Of a stretch of DNA of 64,000 bases, positions 53,408-62,251 are shown in pieces (the stretch's first letter is position 1; each line of letters starts with the position of its first letter). Location of the stretch: positions 84,911-148,910 of the forward strand of contig CACHGK010000003.1 in assembly GCA_902579395.1 (NCBI GenBank), in the 5' to 3' direction. Source of the stretch: an uncultured Alphaproteobacteria bacterium (GTDB taxonomy: Bacteria > Pseudomonadota > Alphaproteobacteria > Methylaequorales > Methylaequoraceae). The position numbers were made by a program, and so were the translations under genes. The notes beneath the pieces are model-generated. The model had not been told where the DNA came from, did not search any database, and saw only the letters and a list, made by a program, of their open reading frames with translations.

Positions 53408-54098
53408 AAATACTGATCATATTGAACTTAAAAATATAAATTTTATAGTTAACAAGAAACTCTTTTTTAACAATCTTTGTTTAAACTTATCTACCTCTGG
53501 AATAACTGTAATTCTGGGCCCAAACGGTTCTGGTAAATCATTGCTAACCAAAATTATTAAAGGTCTTATTAAGTCAGAGAGTGGAAGTTTGTCTATAAAA
53601 TTAGAAAAGATTAATCCGTTGAGTGCGTATTTATCTCAAGATAATGTTTTTTTTAGAAGAGATGTATACAGCAACCTTGCTTATCCTATGAAAATAAATG
53701 GTTATTCTAATGATCAAATATCTCAAAGGGTTAATTTTTTATTGGATTATTTTGAATTTGATAATAAAGAAGAATCAGCAAGAAGACTCTCAGAGGGGAA
53801 TAAACAATACTTAGCTTTCATAAGAACTTTGGTAAATAAACCAAAACTTTTAATTCTTGACGAACCCTGTTCAAACTTAGACATGAATTATACAAAGAAA
53901 ATTGAGGATTTTCTTGTTAAAAATAAGCACGATATAAAAATAATAATGGTTACACATGATATCTTCCAGGCAAAAAGATTAGCAGATGAAATGTTATTAA
54001 TGAACAACGGAAAAGTAATTGAGGTCTCAAAAAAAAATCAATTTTTAAAGTCAAAAAATATTTTGGTCCAAAAATTTCTGAATGGAATTTTTTTTTAA
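53400..54098 (+). CDS. Tungstate/molybdate ABC transporter ATP-binding protein (TupC-like)
   Basis: 232 residues from the ATG at 53400 (overlap ATGATTAA with the permease; a TTG at 53382 is less likely). Walker A GPNGSGKS, Walker B LLILDEPCSNLD, H-loop VTHD. The signature motif is changed from LSGGQ to LSEGNKQ. It powers the adjacent TupB-like permease. The converging gene begins 14 bases beyond its stop. Confidence 0.82.
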   Translation: MIKNTDHIELKNINFIVNKKLFFNNLCLNLSTSGITVILGPNGSGKSLLTKIIKGLIKSESGSLSIKLEKINPLSAYLSQDNVFFRRDVYSNLAYPMKINGYSNDQISQRVNFLLDYFEFDNKEESARRLSEGNKQYLAFIRTLVNKPKLLILDEPCSNLDMNYTKKIEDFLVKNKHDIKIIMVTHDIFQAKRLADEMLLMNNGKVIEVSKKNQFLKSKNILVQKFLNGIFF

Positions 54099-54112
54099 AA
54101 GATTTTTATAAA

Positions 54113-54523
54113 TTAACTTTCAATAATTTGATAGGTGATTCTAGTAAAAAAATAAGTACAATTTAGGCTTATTATAAACATAATCAAAGTTCTAAGTGAC
54201 TTGTCTAATCCATCACCAATCCAATTTATAAATCTTTCTGAACTTGAAATTTTTATACAAACCTCAAAGATCATTACAAAAGAGAAAAGAAAGTTTATTA
54301 TTTGCAGATGACTTTTATCATAAAATTTTATAATTAATAGAGACGATAATATATAAGAAACTGAAAAGAATAATACGAATTTAAGTAAAGAATTTTTATT
54401 TTTTAAAATCTTTGAGATGACTTTACCCTTTATGTTAAAGGAATCAGCTATAAGAATAAGTGCAAAGATTAAAAGATAATGAAATAATATTAAAATTAAT
54501 ATTGTAAGACTTATATTGTTTAT
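54113..54523 (-). CDS. Membrane protein ORF without a standard start codon
   Basis: 136 residues if it starts at the ATA at 54523. The frame is open from 54538 to the stop at 54113 but contains no ATG, GTG or TTG before residue about 90. It encodes about four hydrophobic helices, for example LTILILILFHYLLIFALILI and LLKFVLFFSVSYILSSLLII, separated by basic loops, which is not the composition of random AT-rich DNA. The ATA overlaps the stop of the 74-residue ORF as ATAA, the same geometry as ATGA coupling, with GGGA seven bases upstream. Options are an AUA start, a changed ATG, or slippage on the A7 run that joins it to the upstream ORF. Confidence 0.55.
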   Translation of the reverse strand: MNNISLTILILILFHYLLIFALILIADSFNIKGKVISKILKNKNSLLKFVLFFSVSYILSSLLIIKFYDKSHLQIINFLFSFVMIFEVCIKISSSERFINWIGDGLDKSLRTLIMFIISLNCTYFFTRITYQIIES

Positions 54524-54744
54524 CTTTTTTTCCCACTGTTAGAGAAGTTTTTTTTTGTTAACTGGAATAGCAGTGCAATAAAAAACACTGCAAAGACATA
54601 AAATAAAATAAATCCTAGAGGGTTAACTTCCATGGACTTATGCAGATCGTCCTGTTTGCATAACATTTCTTGTTTAAAAGTTTTTGACTCTTTCTCACAA
54701 AATTTGAAAGTATTTTCATTCTCTTTAATTTTTATTTCTCCCAA
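54520..54744 (-). CDS. Small membrane-anchored protein
   Basis: 74 residues: a charged N-terminus with two cysteines (KFCEKESKTFKQEMLCKQDD), one membrane helix (about 40-63, NPLGFILFYVFAVFFIALLF) and a basic tail. No family recognised. Between the DUF6494-like gene (three bases) and the start-less membrane ORF, with which it may be co-translated. An A7 run directly precedes the stop codon. Confidence 0.6.
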   Translation of the reverse strand: MGEIKIKENENTFKFCEKESKTFKQEMLCKQDDLHKSMEVNPLGFILFYVFAVFFIALLFQLTKKNFSNSGKKR

Positions 54745-54747
54745 CTT

Positions 54748-54951
54748 TTAAATTTCAATTTCACCTTCAATTGTATCATCTAAATTGATTTCATCTGAAG
54801 TAATTCTAGCCTTAATTTTAACTTTACTAGAACTAGTAATATCACCAGAATTTACTTTTTCTCGGACTTTCCCCTCTATGTTTCTTTGAGAGGAAATTCC
54901 TACATTTTTTAGAAATTTTCTAACAGAAATATTTAATTTTTCATCATCCAT
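54748..54951 (-). CDS. DUF6494-like small protein
   Basis: 67 residues: MDDEKLNISVRKFLKNVGIS, then SQRNIEGKVREKVNSGDI and a beta-type C-terminus ending TIEGEIEI. This matches from memory the proteobacterial family DUF6494, whose members begin with a similar NMSIRKFLK-VGITSQREIE stretch. Its function is unknown. It follows fbpC after 45 bases on the same strand. Confidence 0.65.
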   Translation of the reverse strand: MDDEKLNISVRKFLKNVGISSQRNIEGKVREKVNSGDITSSSKVKIKARITSDEINLDDTIEGEIEI

Positions 54952-54996
54952 TTATTTACATTAAATTTTAAAAAAAGAAATGTAAAGAGTTTGGAT

Positions 54997-56073
54997 CTAA
55001 TTTTTTTTAAAACATACTAAATGATCAATATTTATTGGGGTCTTGATTCCAAAACTTTCATTATTTTCATGCAAATGCTGATGATGTGATTCTACTAAAA
55101 CAGGAATCAATTCTTTATTAGGGGTTTTTAATGTATAAATAAAATTTGTTCCTCTAAACTTTCTATCAACAATTTTAAGTTTTAGTTTGCTTTTATCGTC
55201 ATGTTGAAGATCCTCTGGTTGAATGAGAAGTTCTACTCTATTACCAATATTAAATGGGTTTAAATTAGAGCAGCCATATTTGCCGTTTATTATTCCTAAA
55301 CTTTTATGTTTCAAAACCTGTTTAGCCAAAATTTTTACACTTACTAAAGTTCCTCTTTTAAGAAAATTTACAACCTCTAAGGAATTTGGAAAATGATATA
55401 TATTATAAGGAGTGTCAAATTGTTTGAGTTTATTATTAATTACTATCCCACACTTATCACCCATGTAAAAAGCCTCATTTGGATCATGCGTTACTATTAT
55501 GGCTGATGTCTCAGTTTTCTTTAAAATATCTTTTACTATTTTTTGCAGGTCCTCTTTTAAAATTTGATCTATATTTGCAAATGGTTCATCCAAAAGTAGT
55601 AGGTCGGGAGAAGAAATCAATGATCTTACCAGAGAAACCCTTTGTGCCTCTCCTGAACTAATTTCATGAGGAAATTTATTTATTAATTCTTTTAATTTAA
55701 AAAACTCAATAAGTTCTGCAGGTGAATATATAAAATTACATTTTTCTCTTCTGTTAAGACCCATAATTATATTTTCATATACATTTTTATGAGGAAACAG
55801 ACAATTATCTTGAAAAGATAGGGCAATATTTCTACGCTCAGCGCTTATTGTAATTTCTTTTGAAGATAAAAGTTTTCCATTTAGCCAAATCTCGCCATTA
55901 TATAAATTTTCTAGTCCAGCAATTGTTCTAAGTATTGTTGTTTTACCAACTCCGGATGGACCAAGAAGACAAGCTATTTCACCTTTTCGTTTTATAGAAA
56001 AATTTATATCATTTAATTGATGACTATCTCCTGAGGAAAAATTTGCATTTAAAATCTCAAAAAAATTTTTCAT
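54997..56073 (-). CDS. fbpC: Ferric iron ABC transporter ATP-binding protein FbpC
   Basis: 358 residues: Walker A GPSGVGKTT, signature SSGEAQRVSL (in place of LSGGQQQR), Walker B LLLLDEPFANID, H-loop VTHD, and a C-terminal TOBE-type regulatory part. Together with the upstream permease and binding protein it forms a complete FbpABC/AfuABC importer. Last of the three genes, 13 bases after fbpB. Confidence 0.9.
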   Translation of the reverse strand: MKNFFEILNANFSSGDSHQLNDINFSIKRKGEIACLLGPSGVGKTTILRTIAGLENLYNGEIWLNGKLLSSKEITISAERRNIALSFQDNCLFPHKNVYENIIMGLNRREKCNFIYSPAELIEFFKLKELINKFPHEISSGEAQRVSLVRSLISSPDLLLLDEPFANIDQILKEDLQKIVKDILKKTETSAIIVTHDPNEAFYMGDKCGIVINNKLKQFDTPYNIYHFPNSLEVVNFLKRGTLVSVKILAKQVLKHKSLGIINGKYGCSNLNPFNIGNRVELLIQPEDLQHDDKSKLKLKIVDRKFRGTNFIYTLKTPNKELIPVLVESHHQHLHENNESFGIKTPINIDHLVCFKKN

Positions 56074-56086
56074 AGTTTTTTATAGA

Positions 56087-57703
56087 TTATTTTCTGTTAT
56101 CAAAAAAGTAATTTAATGAAATAAGAATAAAAATACTTGTCCAAAGAATTAGAAATAATGATGGAATAGATGCTGCTTCAATTAAATCTTGAGATGCAAA
56201 GTTATATGCTTTTGTTGAAAAAGTTTCAAAATTAAAAGGTCTTAAAATAAGTGTGATTGGTAATTCCTTTATTATTTCCAGAGCTATTAATACAAAAATA
56301 AAGAAGATATTTTTTTGCATTATTGGCCAATGTACTTCTGAAAAAGTTTTAAACCTAGTAAAACCCATTAAATATGATGATTCGTCTATAGAATAATTTA
56401 TCTTTAAATAGTTTGATTTTATTCCGTTAAAAGAGATTGCATAAAATCTAAAGAAGTAACCTAATACTAATCCAAAGATAGAACCAATAAATACATTTTT
56501 AAAATTTATTTCTGTCATATCACTTAGAATTGAAAAAAAACTTATTATTGAAACGGATATAATTATTCCAGGAATAGCATAGCCAGAAATTGATAGATTT
56601 GAAATGAACCCTAGAAACTTATTTTTTAAAACTCTATTTCCAAAGTTAGTAATTAATGCAATCAAAATTAAAATTGACGCAGTACAAAAAATTAGCAGAA
56701 AAGTATTAATGTTTAATTCTAAAATATTTAAACTCTCATAGTATTCAGGAAATTTTAAAGACCAGTATATCATTTGAAAAAAAGGTAAAATAAAACTTAT
56801 ACCTAGAAGACCAAAACAAAACAAGAAGGCCATAAATCCCTTGAATCCAGATAAAAATATTTTTTGTTTTCTACCATCATTCTTCAGTGAATGAAATCTC
56901 GAGTTTTTTCTCATAGAATTTTCAATTGCAAATAAAATTAAAACAAAAAAAAGAAGTATAAGAGAGAGGAAATTGGCCATTTTTAAATTATCAAATATAA
57001 ACCAATAATTATAGATTCCAGTTGTAAAAGTTGAAACACCAAAGTAGGAAACCGTTCCAAAATCTGAAAGAGTTTCCATTGCAACTAAACTTAGCCCAAT
57101 AAAAATGGCTGGTCTAGCGCATGGAACAATTATTTTTAAAAAAATCTTAAAATTTGAAAATCCCATACTTCTTCCTAGATCAATTAAATTTGCTGATTGA
57201 CTAGAAAATGACGTCCTAGAGATTAAGTAGACATAACCATAAAGGGTCAACGATAAAGATATTATTATGCTTGTTAATGGCGATAGTTTTGGTAAAAATT
57301 TATTTGCATCTTCTATTTCGAAAAAAAAATTAATGAGTGAATAAAAGATTCCAAAATTTTCAAAAAATGCAGACATTGAATAGCCATAGATATATGGGGG
57401 AATAGCAAAAGATAGTATAAGTGAATATTTAAAAAAGTTTACTCCATAAAATTTATAAAATGTGACAAGATATGCAGAAAATACACCAAAAATGAAGGTC
57501 ATTAAAATAACCCAAAAGAGAATTAAAAATGAGTTTACAAATAATTCGGAAAATTCATAATTTTTAAAAAAATAGAAATCAAAATTTAAGATAGAGGAGT
57601 TAAAAATTATTGTAAACAGAGGAATTAGTGAAAATAATGAGATTGTTAATACTAAATAGTACAAGTAATCTTTTTTGAAGAATATTAATGATAATTTTTT
57701 CAA
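56087..57703 (-). CDS. fbpB: Ferric iron ABC transporter permease FbpB
   Basis: 538 residues, a double permease of two about six-helix halves, as in FbpB/AfuB. Each half has an EAA-type loop: DLGRSMGFSNFKIFLKIIVP in the first and ESSYLMGFTRFKTFSEVHWP in the second. It starts seven bases after the fbpA stop. Confidence 0.9.
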   Translation of the reverse strand: MKKLSLIFFKKDYLYYLVLTISLFSLIPLFTIIFNSSILNFDFYFFKNYEFSELFVNSFLILFWVILMTFIFGVFSAYLVTFYKFYGVNFFKYSLILSFAIPPYIYGYSMSAFFENFGIFYSLINFFFEIEDANKFLPKLSPLTSIIISLSLTLYGYVYLISRTSFSSQSANLIDLGRSMGFSNFKIFLKIIVPCARPAIFIGLSLVAMETLSDFGTVSYFGVSTFTTGIYNYWFIFDNLKMANFLSLILLFFVLILFAIENSMRKNSRFHSLKNDGRKQKIFLSGFKGFMAFLFCFGLLGISFILPFFQMIYWSLKFPEYYESLNILELNINTFLLIFCTASILILIALITNFGNRVLKNKFLGFISNLSISGYAIPGIIISVSIISFFSILSDMTEINFKNVFIGSIFGLVLGYFFRFYAISFNGIKSNYLKINYSIDESSYLMGFTRFKTFSEVHWPIMQKNIFFIFVLIALEIIKELPITLILRPFNFETFSTKAYNFASQDLIEAASIPSLFLILWTSIFILISLNYFFDNRK

Positions 57704-57710
57704 AACTAAT

Positions 57711-58724
57711 TTAGTTCCAACCAGCTTCTTGCATTAATTTAAATGCGAGTTTCTGCCATCTTCCGTAGCTTGAAACTTTTGTCGAATCATCTTGAACAAA
57801 ATTTAATCCCATTTCCTGAATAAGTTTTGATGGTTTGACTCCCTCAATGATAGGGTATTCGTATGAATTGCTGACTATATGTTTTTGTGCATCTGGTGTG
57901 AGAAGAAACTCAATAAATTTTATTGCATTATCTTTATTAGGCGAATATTTGAGAATACCTATACCAGAGATATTCATATGTGTTCCTCTGCCTTTTTGAT
58001 TTGGAAAAAATGGCATTACTTTCTTAGCTGCTAGTTGTTGTTCTTTACCTTTTTTTCCTGAAAGCATTAATGCATAATAATAAGTATTAGCTATTGCAAA
58101 TTTTGATTCATTTGCAGCCACTGAAAGGATCTGAGCTCTATCGTTTCCTTGAGGTTGACGTGAAAAATTATTAACAAATTTTTTTAACCATTTTTTTGTA
58201 TATTCTGCACCTCTATTTTCAATTATAGAGGCAATTAATGATTGATTGTAAACATTATTAGATTGTCTAATGGCAATTGTATTATAAAACCTTTCATCAG
58301 CTAAACTTTCATAAGTTAAATTTTCAATTTCTTCTGAAAATGTTTTATCTGGATTATAGTAAATAATTCTTGCTCGTTTTGTTATTCCAAACCAATATTT
58401 CGACCTGAATTGACTAGGTATTATTTTTTCTAAATTTTCTGATTTTGTTTTCTTGAACAATCCTTTTTCTTGAGCAGAATATAGTCTTCCAGCATCTGCA
58501 AGGAATAACAAATCGCCAATACATGAATCTCCTTCTTCTAAAATTCTTTTTTCAAGAGGCTTTGATGCTCCTGTAACTATGTTTACTTTAATACCACTGG
58601 ATTTTTCAAATTTTTTATATAATTCAATATCTGATTCGTAATGTCTTGTAGTAAATAGATTAATTTCGTTTGCGTGAAGATTTATATTTAAAAATAAAAT
58701 AAATATAAAAAAAAGATAACGCAT
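57711..58724 (-). CDS. fbpA: Ferric iron ABC transporter substrate-binding protein FbpA
   Basis: 337 residues with a signal peptide (hydrophobic 3-16, then HANEINLF). The mature part opens INLFTTRHYESDIELYKKF, and an adjacent tyrosine run NTYYYALML near residue 213 is the expected Fe(III)-binding tyrosine pair of the FbpA/FutA family. It scavenges ferric iron in the periplasm. A Fur box lies nine bases before the ATG. Confidence 0.92.
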   Translation of the reverse strand: MRYLFFIFILFLNINLHANEINLFTTRHYESDIELYKKFEKSSGIKVNIVTGASKPLEKRILEEGDSCIGDLLFLADAGRLYSAQEKGLFKKTKSENLEKIIPSQFRSKYWFGITKRARIIYYNPDKTFSEEIENLTYESLADERFYNTIAIRQSNNVYNQSLIASIIENRGAEYTKKWLKKFVNNFSRQPQGNDRAQILSVAANESKFAIANTYYYALMLSGKKGKEQQLAAKKVMPFFPNQKGRGTHMNISGIGILKYSPNKDNAIKFIEFLLTPDAQKHIVSNSYEYPIIEGVKPSKLIQEMGLNFVQDDSTKVSSYGRWQKLAFKLMQEAGWN

Positions 58725-58732
58725 ATTATTAT

Positions 58733-58751
58733 GATAATGATTCTTATTATC
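58733..58751 (-). promoter_or_regulatory. Fur box of the fbpABC operon
   Basis: GATAATGATTCTTATTATC agrees with 16 of 19 positions of the classical Fur box GATAATGATAATCATTATC and is nearly palindromic. It overlaps the predicted -10 element and start of transcription, the normal position for repression when iron is plentiful. Confidence 0.85.
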
Positions 58752-58779
58752 TAATAATAACTTACTGTTGCAATGTCAA
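58751..58779 (-). promoter_or_regulatory. Probable fbpA promoter
   Basis: On the minus strand TTGACA (58774-58779) and TATTAG (58751-58756) are 17 bases apart; the predicted start near 58744 lies inside the Fur box. Confidence 0.6.
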
Positions 58780-58789
58780 TTAAATTATA

Positions 58790-58809
58790 AAGGGGGCAAG
58801 AGCCCCCTT
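58790..58809 (-). terminator. Terminator after hsp20
   Basis: An eight-base-pair GC-rich stem AAGGGGGC / GCCCCCTT with loop AAGA or TCTT. On the minus strand it is followed by TTTATAATTT, ending the hsp20 transcript just before the fbpA promoter. It is the only GC-rich block in the area. Confidence 0.82.
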
Positions 58810-58812
58810 ATT

Positions 58813-59244
58813 TTATTTGATGGAAATTAATTTAGGTTTTTTATGTTCAGGTACGATTTTTTCTAATCGTATACTAAGCATACCATCTTTTAGATCCGCA
58901 TTTTTTACTCTAATTTCTTCTGATAAAGTAAATTTTCTTGAGAATGACCTAAAAGATATTCCATGATGAATCATTTTTTTTGATTCATCAAGCTTTTGAT
59001 CTTTTGTTTTAGACCTAACTGTAAGTTCACCGTCAGAAAGTTCAACTTCAATCTGATCTTTATTAAAACCTGCAACAGCCATTTCTATAATGTAATTGCA
59101 TTCATCGGTTTTGATAATATTGTACGGTGGATAGCTAGTGGAACCGGTGGCATCCATCTCGAAAAGTCTTTCGAATAACTCATCAAAACCAACCGCAAAC
59201 GGTGAAAATCTATTTTTATTATAATTTTCTATAGTATTTTGCAT
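58813..59244 (-). CDS. Small heat-shock protein Hsp20 (IbpA-like)
   Basis: 143 residues. The alpha-crystallin domain runs from about 32 to 125: YPPYNIIKTDECNYIIEMAV, GELTVRSKTKD and GISFRSFSRKFTL. The C-terminal tail has the IXI-like region. The N-terminus (SPFAVGFDELFERLF) is that of the IbpA/HspA class in proteobacteria. It is an ATP-independent holdase. AAAGGAGA ribosome site; a sigma-70-type promoter with three tandem eight-base repeats lies upstream. Confidence 0.94.
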   Translation of the reverse strand: MQNTIENYNKNRFSPFAVGFDELFERLFEMDATGSTSYPPYNIIKTDECNYIIEMAVAGFNKDQIEVELSDGELTVRSKTKDQKLDESKKMIHHGISFRSFSRKFTLSEEIRVKNADLKDGMLSIRLEKIVPEHKKPKLISIK

Positions 59245-59304
59245 ATTTATCTCCTTTAATAAGCAAGATTTATATTATGTACCCCAATAAGGCGATACTA
59301 TAAT

Positions 59305-59333
59305 AATATAGTGCCAATATGTCATTATGTCAA
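59305..59333 (-). promoter_or_regulatory. Sigma-70-type promoter of hsp20
   Basis: On the minus strand a perfect -35 TTGACA (59328-59333) and -10 TATATT (59305-59310) are 17 bases apart. The predicted leader is about 53 bases. A heat-shock sigma-32 consensus is not seen, so induction may rely on another regulator. Confidence 0.72.
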
Positions 59334-59340
59334 TATGTCT
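59317..59340. repeat. Three tandem eight-base repeats over the hsp20 -35 region
   Basis: ATATGTCA, TTATGTCA and ATATGTCT follow each other without gaps on the plus strand (59317-59324, 59325-59332, 59333-59340), and the middle and outer units overlap the -35 element. Head-to-tail sites at a promoter suggest co-operative binding of a regulator. Confidence 0.6.
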
Positions 59341-59347
59341 TAATAAA

Positions 59348-61288
59348 TTATTTGTAAAGATCCAATTTGTATTTTTTTTGATAAATCCTCAAATTAGATA
59401 AAACTTTTTGGACATAAAATCGAGTTTCTGATATTGGGATAGATTCTATCCAATTAACATAGCTTATTTGATTTTTTCTTGGATCGCCATATCTCTTTAC
59501 CCAAATATTTACTCTACTTGGTCCTGCATTATAAGCAGCTAAAGCAAGTGGCAAAGAATTATTAAATTTTATAAGCATTTCATTAATATAGGTTGTTCCA
59601 AGTAAAATATTATATTGTGGGTTTCGCGTTAATCTATTTTTGTAATATTTGATTTTTAAATCTCTAGCTACTTTTTTTGCAGTAAAAGGCATCAGTTGCA
59701 TTAAACCTCTTGCTCCTGCTGAACTATAAGCACTTATTGAAAAATTACTTTCTTGATGAACAATTGCTTGAATAAGGGCAAGAGTGTGCAAAGAGTTTTT
59801 GAATTTATTTGGAACAAATTCTTTAATTTCAGGGTAAGAATATTTTAAAGATGGTTTTTTAAGTTTTTTTGATAATTTACCTACAATACTCTTATCTGAC
59901 AGATTATATGCACGTTCTAAAACAAAATATTTTTCTTCATCAATAGAACATAACTCAAAGATTTTTTCAAAAAAGGGATATATTTTTTTTGATTTTTGCT
60001 TCGATTTTATGATTATATCTACAGTTTCAAAAAGATCTTTATATTGTGTAGGTTCTTTTTTAACGATTGATTTTTCTTTAAAATTAAATTTTTCTAATTT
60101 TAGTGCTGCATTTTGTCCATAAAATGAAAATTTATTTTTTGAAGATTCTTTTAACCAACTATCAATAATAGAATTTTTCGAGTTTTTTTCAATATTTACT
60201 AGCGCAAGCCAATAAGCTGATTTTGATCTAAAATTATTATCAGAATTATTGAAAACCCTCTCAAGGTGTTTAATTGCTTGTTCATAATTTTTTAGATGAG
60301 TAAAAGATATCCAGCCAGCTAACCATTCAGCCTCTAATCCTGATTGTGTGGAAATTGGTAAATTATGTTCTTTTAAAATATTGTATGCTTTCGCGAATTT
60401 TTTTTTGTTAATCAATCTTCTTACAACGATCCTAGAGTTTATCCACCAATTTCTAACATTTTCAATTTTTTTTGGAGGATTTATTAGTAAATCAGCTGCA
60501 GTATCAAGTTTTGCTTTTCTTCTCCATCTCATTCTTTCATATATTAGTCCTGGATCATTTTTTAAATAAGAGGGAACATTTTTTATTAATGTTGATACAT
60601 TACCAGCTCTTCTGCTTAAACCTAACCTTGCTTCACCTAACTTTCGTTTGTCTCCGGAAATTCTATTCAATGTCCTTCTTGCCGAAATATTTTTACCTTC
60701 ATAAATTAATCTATTAAATCTTTTCCAATTATCCTCTTGGTTCCAGTATTTACTGTATTTATTTGTGAAATATTTTTGTTGACTGAGTGTCAGATTTGAA
60801 TTTATCCATATATCTTTTATTCTTTGTTTTTTATCGGTTATCATGCCGGTTTTTATTAAAGCCTCTAGATAATCAATTTTTCCTTTTGAGGTTGTAGGAG
60901 TATTATTTTTGTACCAATTTAAAATTTCATTGGAATTGAAATTTTTATCTATAGAAGATTCAATTTTTTCAATAATAATATCAGTTTTTGGCCAGTGTTT
61001 ATGATTTTCGTAGAATTTTTTGAGTTTATAAAATGAATGGTTACTTCCTGGGCGAGTAAAATTTAACCAATTTACGTAAGAACTTAAAGATTTATTATTG
61101 TGATCTTCTGCGAGTGCGGTAGCCATAATCCAATTTTGTCTTTTGATTTGATCAAAAACATCTTGGTAAACGAAAATTTCTTTTTCTGGTCTCGCCTTTG
61201 GTTTCGGTGCGTCTAAAGCTTCAGCAAATTCAGAAATAAAAAAAAATAAAAAAAAAAAGATATTGATTCTTAAATAATTTCTAATCAT
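59348..61288 (-). CDS. slt: Soluble lytic murein transglycosylase (Slt)
   Basis: 646 residues. A signal peptide (hydrophobic about 8-20), then a long all-helical superhelix, then the SLT catalytic domain near 500-640: ALIQAIVHQESNFSISAYSS with the catalytic glutamate, GARGLMQLMPFTAKKVA and ALAAYNAGPSRVNIWVKRYG. It cleaves peptidoglycan glycan strands in the periplasm. It diverges from dapA across 78 bases; slt-dapA-smpB is a familiar alphaproteobacterial neighbourhood. Confidence 0.93.
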   Translation of the reverse strand: MIRNYLRINIFFFLFFFISEFAEALDAPKPKARPEKEIFVYQDVFDQIKRQNWIMATALAEDHNNKSLSSYVNWLNFTRPGSNHSFYKLKKFYENHKHWPKTDIIIEKIESSIDKNFNSNEILNWYKNNTPTTSKGKIDYLEALIKTGMITDKKQRIKDIWINSNLTLSQQKYFTNKYSKYWNQEDNWKRFNRLIYEGKNISARRTLNRISGDKRKLGEARLGLSRRAGNVSTLIKNVPSYLKNDPGLIYERMRWRRKAKLDTAADLLINPPKKIENVRNWWINSRIVVRRLINKKKFAKAYNILKEHNLPISTQSGLEAEWLAGWISFTHLKNYEQAIKHLERVFNNSDNNFRSKSAYWLALVNIEKNSKNSIIDSWLKESSKNKFSFYGQNAALKLEKFNFKEKSIVKKEPTQYKDLFETVDIIIKSKQKSKKIYPFFEKIFELCSIDEEKYFVLERAYNLSDKSIVGKLSKKLKKPSLKYSYPEIKEFVPNKFKNSLHTLALIQAIVHQESNFSISAYSSAGARGLMQLMPFTAKKVARDLKIKYYKNRLTRNPQYNILLGTTYINEMLIKFNNSLPLALAAYNAGPSRVNIWVKRYGDPRKNQISYVNWIESIPISETRFYVQKVLSNLRIYQKKYKLDLYK

Positions 61289-61366
61289 AAAGTGATATTA
61301 TTATTTCCTAGAAAATATTTAACAATAAGAATATTATAATAATTTTATTGTCTAACTAAGTGCAAA

Positions 61367-62248
61367 ATGATATTTAAAGGTTCAATTCCCGCTGTAATAA
61401 CACCATTTACAAAAAGCTTTGATATTGATTTTGATGCTCTTGAAGAGCATATTAACTTTCTCATTAATGAGGGATCTCATGGTTTAGTATCTTGTGGTAC
61501 CACTGGAGAATCTCCTACACTAAGTCACGATGAGCATAAAAAGGTAACTGAATTTATTATAAAAAAATCTGACTCAAGGGTTCCTGTTATGGCAGGGTGT
61601 GGTTCAAACTCAACCATAGAAACACTAGACCTTGTGGATCACGCAAAAAAATCAAAATCTGATGCAGCACTTTTAGTCACACCATATTATAATAAACCAA
61701 GTCAAGAAGGTCTTTACAATCATTATGAAACAATAGCGAACAAGATTGATTTGCCAATATATTTATACGATATACCAGGAAGATCAATTGTTAAATTATC
61801 TGTTGAATTAATTAAAAAATTATCTGCTATTAAAAATATTGTAGGAATTAAGGATGCTACATCTGACCTTTCTGCACCAATGGAAATTAAATATAATTGT
61901 GGAAAAGACTTTTATCAATTATCAGGGGAGGATGCTACATTCTTAGCTTTTTTGATGAGTGGAGGAATCGGATGTATTTCTGTAACTGCAAATGTAGCCC
62001 CTAAATTATCCGCACAGATTTATGAATCTTGGAAGAATGGTAATTTTGAAGAATCCATGAAATTAAATTACCTATTATATCCTCTTAATAGAGCCCTTTT
62101 TCTTGAATCCAGTCCATGTCCAGTAAAATACGCATTAAGTAAAATGAATAAATGTTTAAATAAATTGAGACTACCGCTTACCACTGTCAAAAAAGAAACA
62201 ATGGATGAGATAGATAGAGTTTTAAAAAATCTAAATCTGATTGAATAA
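61367..62248 (+). CDS. dapA: 4-hydroxy-tetrahydrodipicolinate synthase
   Basis: 293 residues, TIM barrel. The Schiff-base lysine is K162 in GIKDATSD, the catalytic tyrosine Y134 in YLYDIPGRS, and the substrate loop GTTGES at 44-49. It condenses pyruvate with aspartate semialdehyde in lysine and diaminopimelate synthesis, so it supplies cell-wall precursors. smpB follows after three bases. Confidence 0.96.
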   Translation: MIFKGSIPAVITPFTKSFDIDFDALEEHINFLINEGSHGLVSCGTTGESPTLSHDEHKKVTEFIIKKSDSRVPVMAGCGSNSTIETLDLVDHAKKSKSDAALLVTPYYNKPSQEGLYNHYETIANKIDLPIYLYDIPGRSIVKLSVELIKKLSAIKNIVGIKDATSDLSAPMEIKYNCGKDFYQLSGEDATFLAFLMSGGIGCISVTANVAPKLSAQIYESWKNGNFEESMKLNYLLYPLNRALFLESSPCPVKYALSKMNKCLNKLRLPLTTVKKETMDEIDRVLKNLNLIE

Positions 62249-62251
62249 TCA

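Noticed and set aside
59245..59298. RNA thermometer (ROSE or fourU) in the hsp20 leader
   Set aside because: No U-rich or complementary segment clearly pairs with the AAGGAG ribosome site.
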